DNA from: Bacteroides luti
GTDB taxonomy: Bacteria; Bacteroidota; Bacteroidia; Bacteroidales; Bacteroidaceae
Length of the DNA stretch: 64,000 nucleotides
NCBI RefSeq assembly: GCF_900128905.1
Contig: NZ_FQTV01000019.1
Coordinates: 16,396 to 80,395 of the forward strand
Direction: 5' to 3'
Positions 61,802 to 64,000 of the stretch are shown here, in pieces (position 1 is the stretch's first letter; every line of letters starts with the position of its first letter). Made by a program: the position numbers and the translations under genes. The notes below the pieces were generated by a model that saw only the letters and a list, made by a program, of their open reading frames with translations, did not search any database and was not told the origin of the DNA.

Positions 61802-63790
61802 ATGAAAGCGTATCGTATGCTTACTGAAGATGAAGTTCTTCAGTTGAAAAGTCAGTCATGCTTGGCCGACGATTGGAACAATGTGCTTGTTTCATCAGAT
61901 TTTAATACTGCTTATGTTCATCATACCCGCTTTTCGGGAAATGTTAAGTTGGGATCATTTGATGGCGAGTTTACCTTAAAAGGCGGAATAAAGAAACATG
62001 CAGGATTAAGGCATGTCACTCTGCATAATGTAACTGTAGGTGATTGTTGTTGCATTGAAAATATTCAGAATTATATTGCAAACTACGAGATAGGCGACCA
62101 TACATTTATCGAAAATGTAGATATTATCCTTGTCGATGGACTAAGTAAGTTTGGTAATGGGGTAGAGGTTGCAGTTCTTAATGAAACCGGAGGCCGTGAA
62201 GTGTTGATTAATGATAAGCTTTCAGCACATCAGGCATATATCCTGGCTCTTTATCGTCATCGTCCGGAACTGATTAACCGCATTAAGGAAATTACAGACT
62301 TCTATTCCAATAAACATGCTTCTGATAAAGGAGCAATTGGTTCTCATGTAATGATAGTTAATACAGGATCCATCAAAAATGTTCGTATTGGCGATTATTG
62401 TTATATAGAAGGTACTTGCCGTTTAAAAAATGGTAGCATAAACAGTAATGCAGATGCACCGGTTCACATTGGATATGGAGTAATCTGTGAAGACTTTATT
62501 ATATCTTCTGGTTCTCATGTAGATGATGGAACAATGTTAAGCCGTTGCTTTGTTGGTCAGGCTTGTCAGTTGGGTCATAACTATTCTGCTTCCGATTCCT
62601 TGTTCTTTAGCAACTGTCAGGGTGAGAATGGTGAAGCTTGTGCTATTTTTGCCGGACCTTTTACTGTTACCCATCATAAATCTACATTGCTTATTGCGGG
62701 TATGTTCTCGTTTATGAATGCAGGTTCAGGTTCTAACCAAAGTAATCACATGTATAAACTTGGGCCAATCCATCAGGGAACATTAGAACGTGGAGCAAAA
62801 ACCACTTCCGATTCATATATACTGTGGCCGGCACGTGTAGGAGCTTTCTCTTTAGTGATGGGACGCCATGTTAATCATGCCGATACTTCAAACCTTCCTT
62901 TCTCTTATTTGATAGAGCAGGGGAATACTACATACCTGGTTCCGGGAGTTAATTTGCGAAGTGTTGGAACCATTCGTGATGCTCAGAAATGGCCAAAACG
63001 TGATAAACGTAAAGATCCGAATAAGCTCGATTATATTAACTATAACTTGCTTAGCCCGTATACCATTCAGAAAATGTTTAAAGGACGAGAAATTCTGAAA
63101 GAACTTAAACGGGTATCTGGTGAAACGTCTGAAATCTATTCATTCCAAAGTGCCAAGATAAAGAACAGTTCTTTGAATAAAGGTATTGGTTTTTATGAGA
63201 TTGCAATACAAAAGTTTCTGGGCAACTCAATAATAAAGAGACTTGAAGGAGTCGATTTTAAAAGTTGTGAAGAGATTCGTGCCCGCTTAAAACCGGATAC
63301 AGAAATCGGTTTAGGAGAATGGGTGGATGTTTCCGGATTAATTGCTCCAAAAAGTGAGGTAGATAAACTATTGGATGGAATTGAGAATGGAGATATTAAC
63401 CGTCTGGATGAAATGAATACCTCTTTTGAAACGATGCACCAAAACTATTATACCTATGAATGGACTTGGGCATATAACAAAATACAGGAATTCTATAAAC
63501 TGAATTCGGATGAAATAACCGTTCAGGATATTATTAATATTGTTAATCAGTGGAAAGAAGCTGTTATTGGATTGGACAAGATGGTTTATGCTGATGCTAA
63601 AAAGGAATTCTCATTATCATCTATGACCGGATTTGGTGCCGATGGTTCACGTGAAGAAAAAGAACAAGACTTTGAACAGGTTCGAGGAGTCTTTGAAAGC
63701 AATCCTTTTGTAACAGCTGTTCTGAAGCATATTGACGATAAAACTGTTCTGGGCAATGAACTGATAAATAGAATTGGTCATTTAGCTTAA
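61802..63790 (+). CDS. DUF4954 family protein (left-handed beta-helix-like N-terminal half)
   Basis: 662 residues, conserved in Bacteroidetes and some spirochaetes. Function unknown. The N-terminal 300 residues show isoleucine/valine/glycine-spaced turns of the hexapeptide (left-handed beta-helix) kind, such as GSIKNVRIGDYCYIEGTCRLKNGSI near 189-213 and HIGYGVICEDFIISSGSHVDDGT near 221-243, as in nucleotidyl- and acyltransferases. The middle LPFSYLIEQGNTTYLVPGVNL and the C-terminal helical region are DUF4954-specific. No catalytic assignment is possible. Adjacent to hflX, probably cotranscribed, with a terminator after it. Confidence 0.85.
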   Translation: MKAYRMLTEDEVLQLKSQSCLADDWNNVLVSSDFNTAYVHHTRFSGNVKLGSFDGEFTLKGGIKKHAGLRHVTLHNVTVGDCCCIENIQNYIANYEIGDHTFIENVDIILVDGLSKFGNGVEVAVLNETGGREVLINDKLSAHQAYILALYRHRPELINRIKEITDFYSNKHASDKGAIGSHVMIVNTGSIKNVRIGDYCYIEGTCRLKNGSINSNADAPVHIGYGVICEDFIISSGSHVDDGTMLSRCFVGQACQLGHNYSASDSLFFSNCQGENGEACAIFAGPFTVTHHKSTLLIAGMFSFMNAGSGSNQSNHMYKLGPIHQGTLERGAKTTSDSYILWPARVGAFSLVMGRHVNHADTSNLPFSYLIEQGNTTYLVPGVNLRSVGTIRDAQKWPKRDKRKDPNKLDYINYNLLSPYTIQKMFKGREILKELKRVSGETSEIYSFQSAKIKNSSLNKGIGFYEIAIQKFLGNSIIKRLEGVDFKSCEEIRARLKPDTEIGLGEWVDVSGLIAPKSEVDKLLDGIENGDINRLDEMNTSFETMHQNYYTYEWTWAYNKIQEFYKLNSDEITVQDIINIVNQWKEAVIGLDKMVYADAKKEFSLSSMTGFGADGSREEKEQDFEQVRGVFESNPFVTAVLKHIDDKTVLGNELINRIGHLA

Positions 63791-63866
63791 TGATAAACGA
63801 AATATGAATCTGTAAGAAGCTTGGATTTTAATCTGATTATCCAAAGTTTCTGGCCAATATATAATG

Positions 63867-63912
63867 AAAATGCTATCTGTTTTCTTTGCGGAAAAACAGG
63901 TGGCATTTTTTG
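63867..63912 (+). terminator. Terminator after the DUF4954 gene
   Basis: AAAATGC...CTGTTTT (63867-63883) pairs with AAAACAG...GCATTTT (63893-63909) including G-U pairs, with a T run to 63912. It is 76 bases after the stop. Nothing further is recognised to 64000. Confidence 0.75.
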
Positions 63913-64000
63913 TTATCCTAAATTCAAGTGTTAAATGCAACTGATGGAATTTTAGATTGAATATTTTTTCAGAGAAGGGGAAGATGTTTATCTTCCGCCT

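Overview
The window reads as a chromosomal segment of a Bacteroides-like member of the Bacteroidales. The evidence is the TonB-linked SusC/SusD gene pairs, the gliding-type lipoprotein GldH, the fused RibBA, the purH-mreBCD-mrdA-rodA gene order, an AT-rich base composition, and many promoters of the Bacteroidetes sigma type (a TTTG box, about 19-21 bases, then TAnnTTTG). No phage, insertion sequence, integrase, toxin-antitoxin or CRISPR locus was recognised.

Layout. Bases 1-20400 are mostly housekeeping: a partial aspartate aminotransferase, ribBA, an LptF/LptG-type permease, a START-like protein, tRNA-Met(CAU), a GH28 pectinase, a DUF554 membrane protein, the purH-mreB-mreC-mreD-mrdA-rodA cluster, a convergent metF-holB-ricT-gldH operon, a DsbA-family protein and a KdgF-like cupin. 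Bases 20500-29500 hold a small polysaccharide utilisation locus: a SusC/SusD pair divergent from a GH2 beta-galactosidase-type enzyme. Bases 29500-32300 are unusual. They carry a pentapeptide-repeat gene, a YjdM/PhnA zinc-ribbon gene behind a promoter-leader-terminator arrangement, a decayed GH29 alpha-L-fucosidase fragment, two families of intergenic repeats each present at two sites, and tRNA-Lys(UUU). Bases 32300-36600 return to housekeeping: an AI-2E-type permease, tdk, rsmI, a coiled-coil lipoprotein and a YjjG-type HAD nucleotidase.

Bases 36985-60435 are an accessory block with three further SusC/SusD pairs. The first is followed by a surface lipoprotein and a C10 (streptopain-type) peptidase, with a convergent M16 peptidase next to it. 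The second and third pairs are in tandem and are followed by a convergent beta-lactamase-fold serine hydrolase. The neighbouring genes are peptidases or hydrolases rather than glycosidases, so import of peptides is a reasonable hypothesis for this block, by analogy with RagAB. No ECF sigma/anti-sigma pair or hybrid two-component regulator is encoded beside any of the four SusC genes. The window ends with hflX and a DUF4954 (hexapeptide-repeat-like) gene.

The most interesting non-coding signals are: (1) a probable structured leader or small RNA upstream of yjdM, with a well-spaced promoter and an intrinsic terminator 40-odd bases before the start codon; (2) TGTACA elements at exact 22-base spacing, found at two nearby intergenic sites together with a GATCTAGCA-type repeat family; (3) a 24-base-arm hairpin between mreB and mreC; (4) a roughly 355-base fold-back element in a 1.5 kb gene desert; (5) the remnant GH29 gene. 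Motifs and coordinates were read by eye. No database search or folding program was run.
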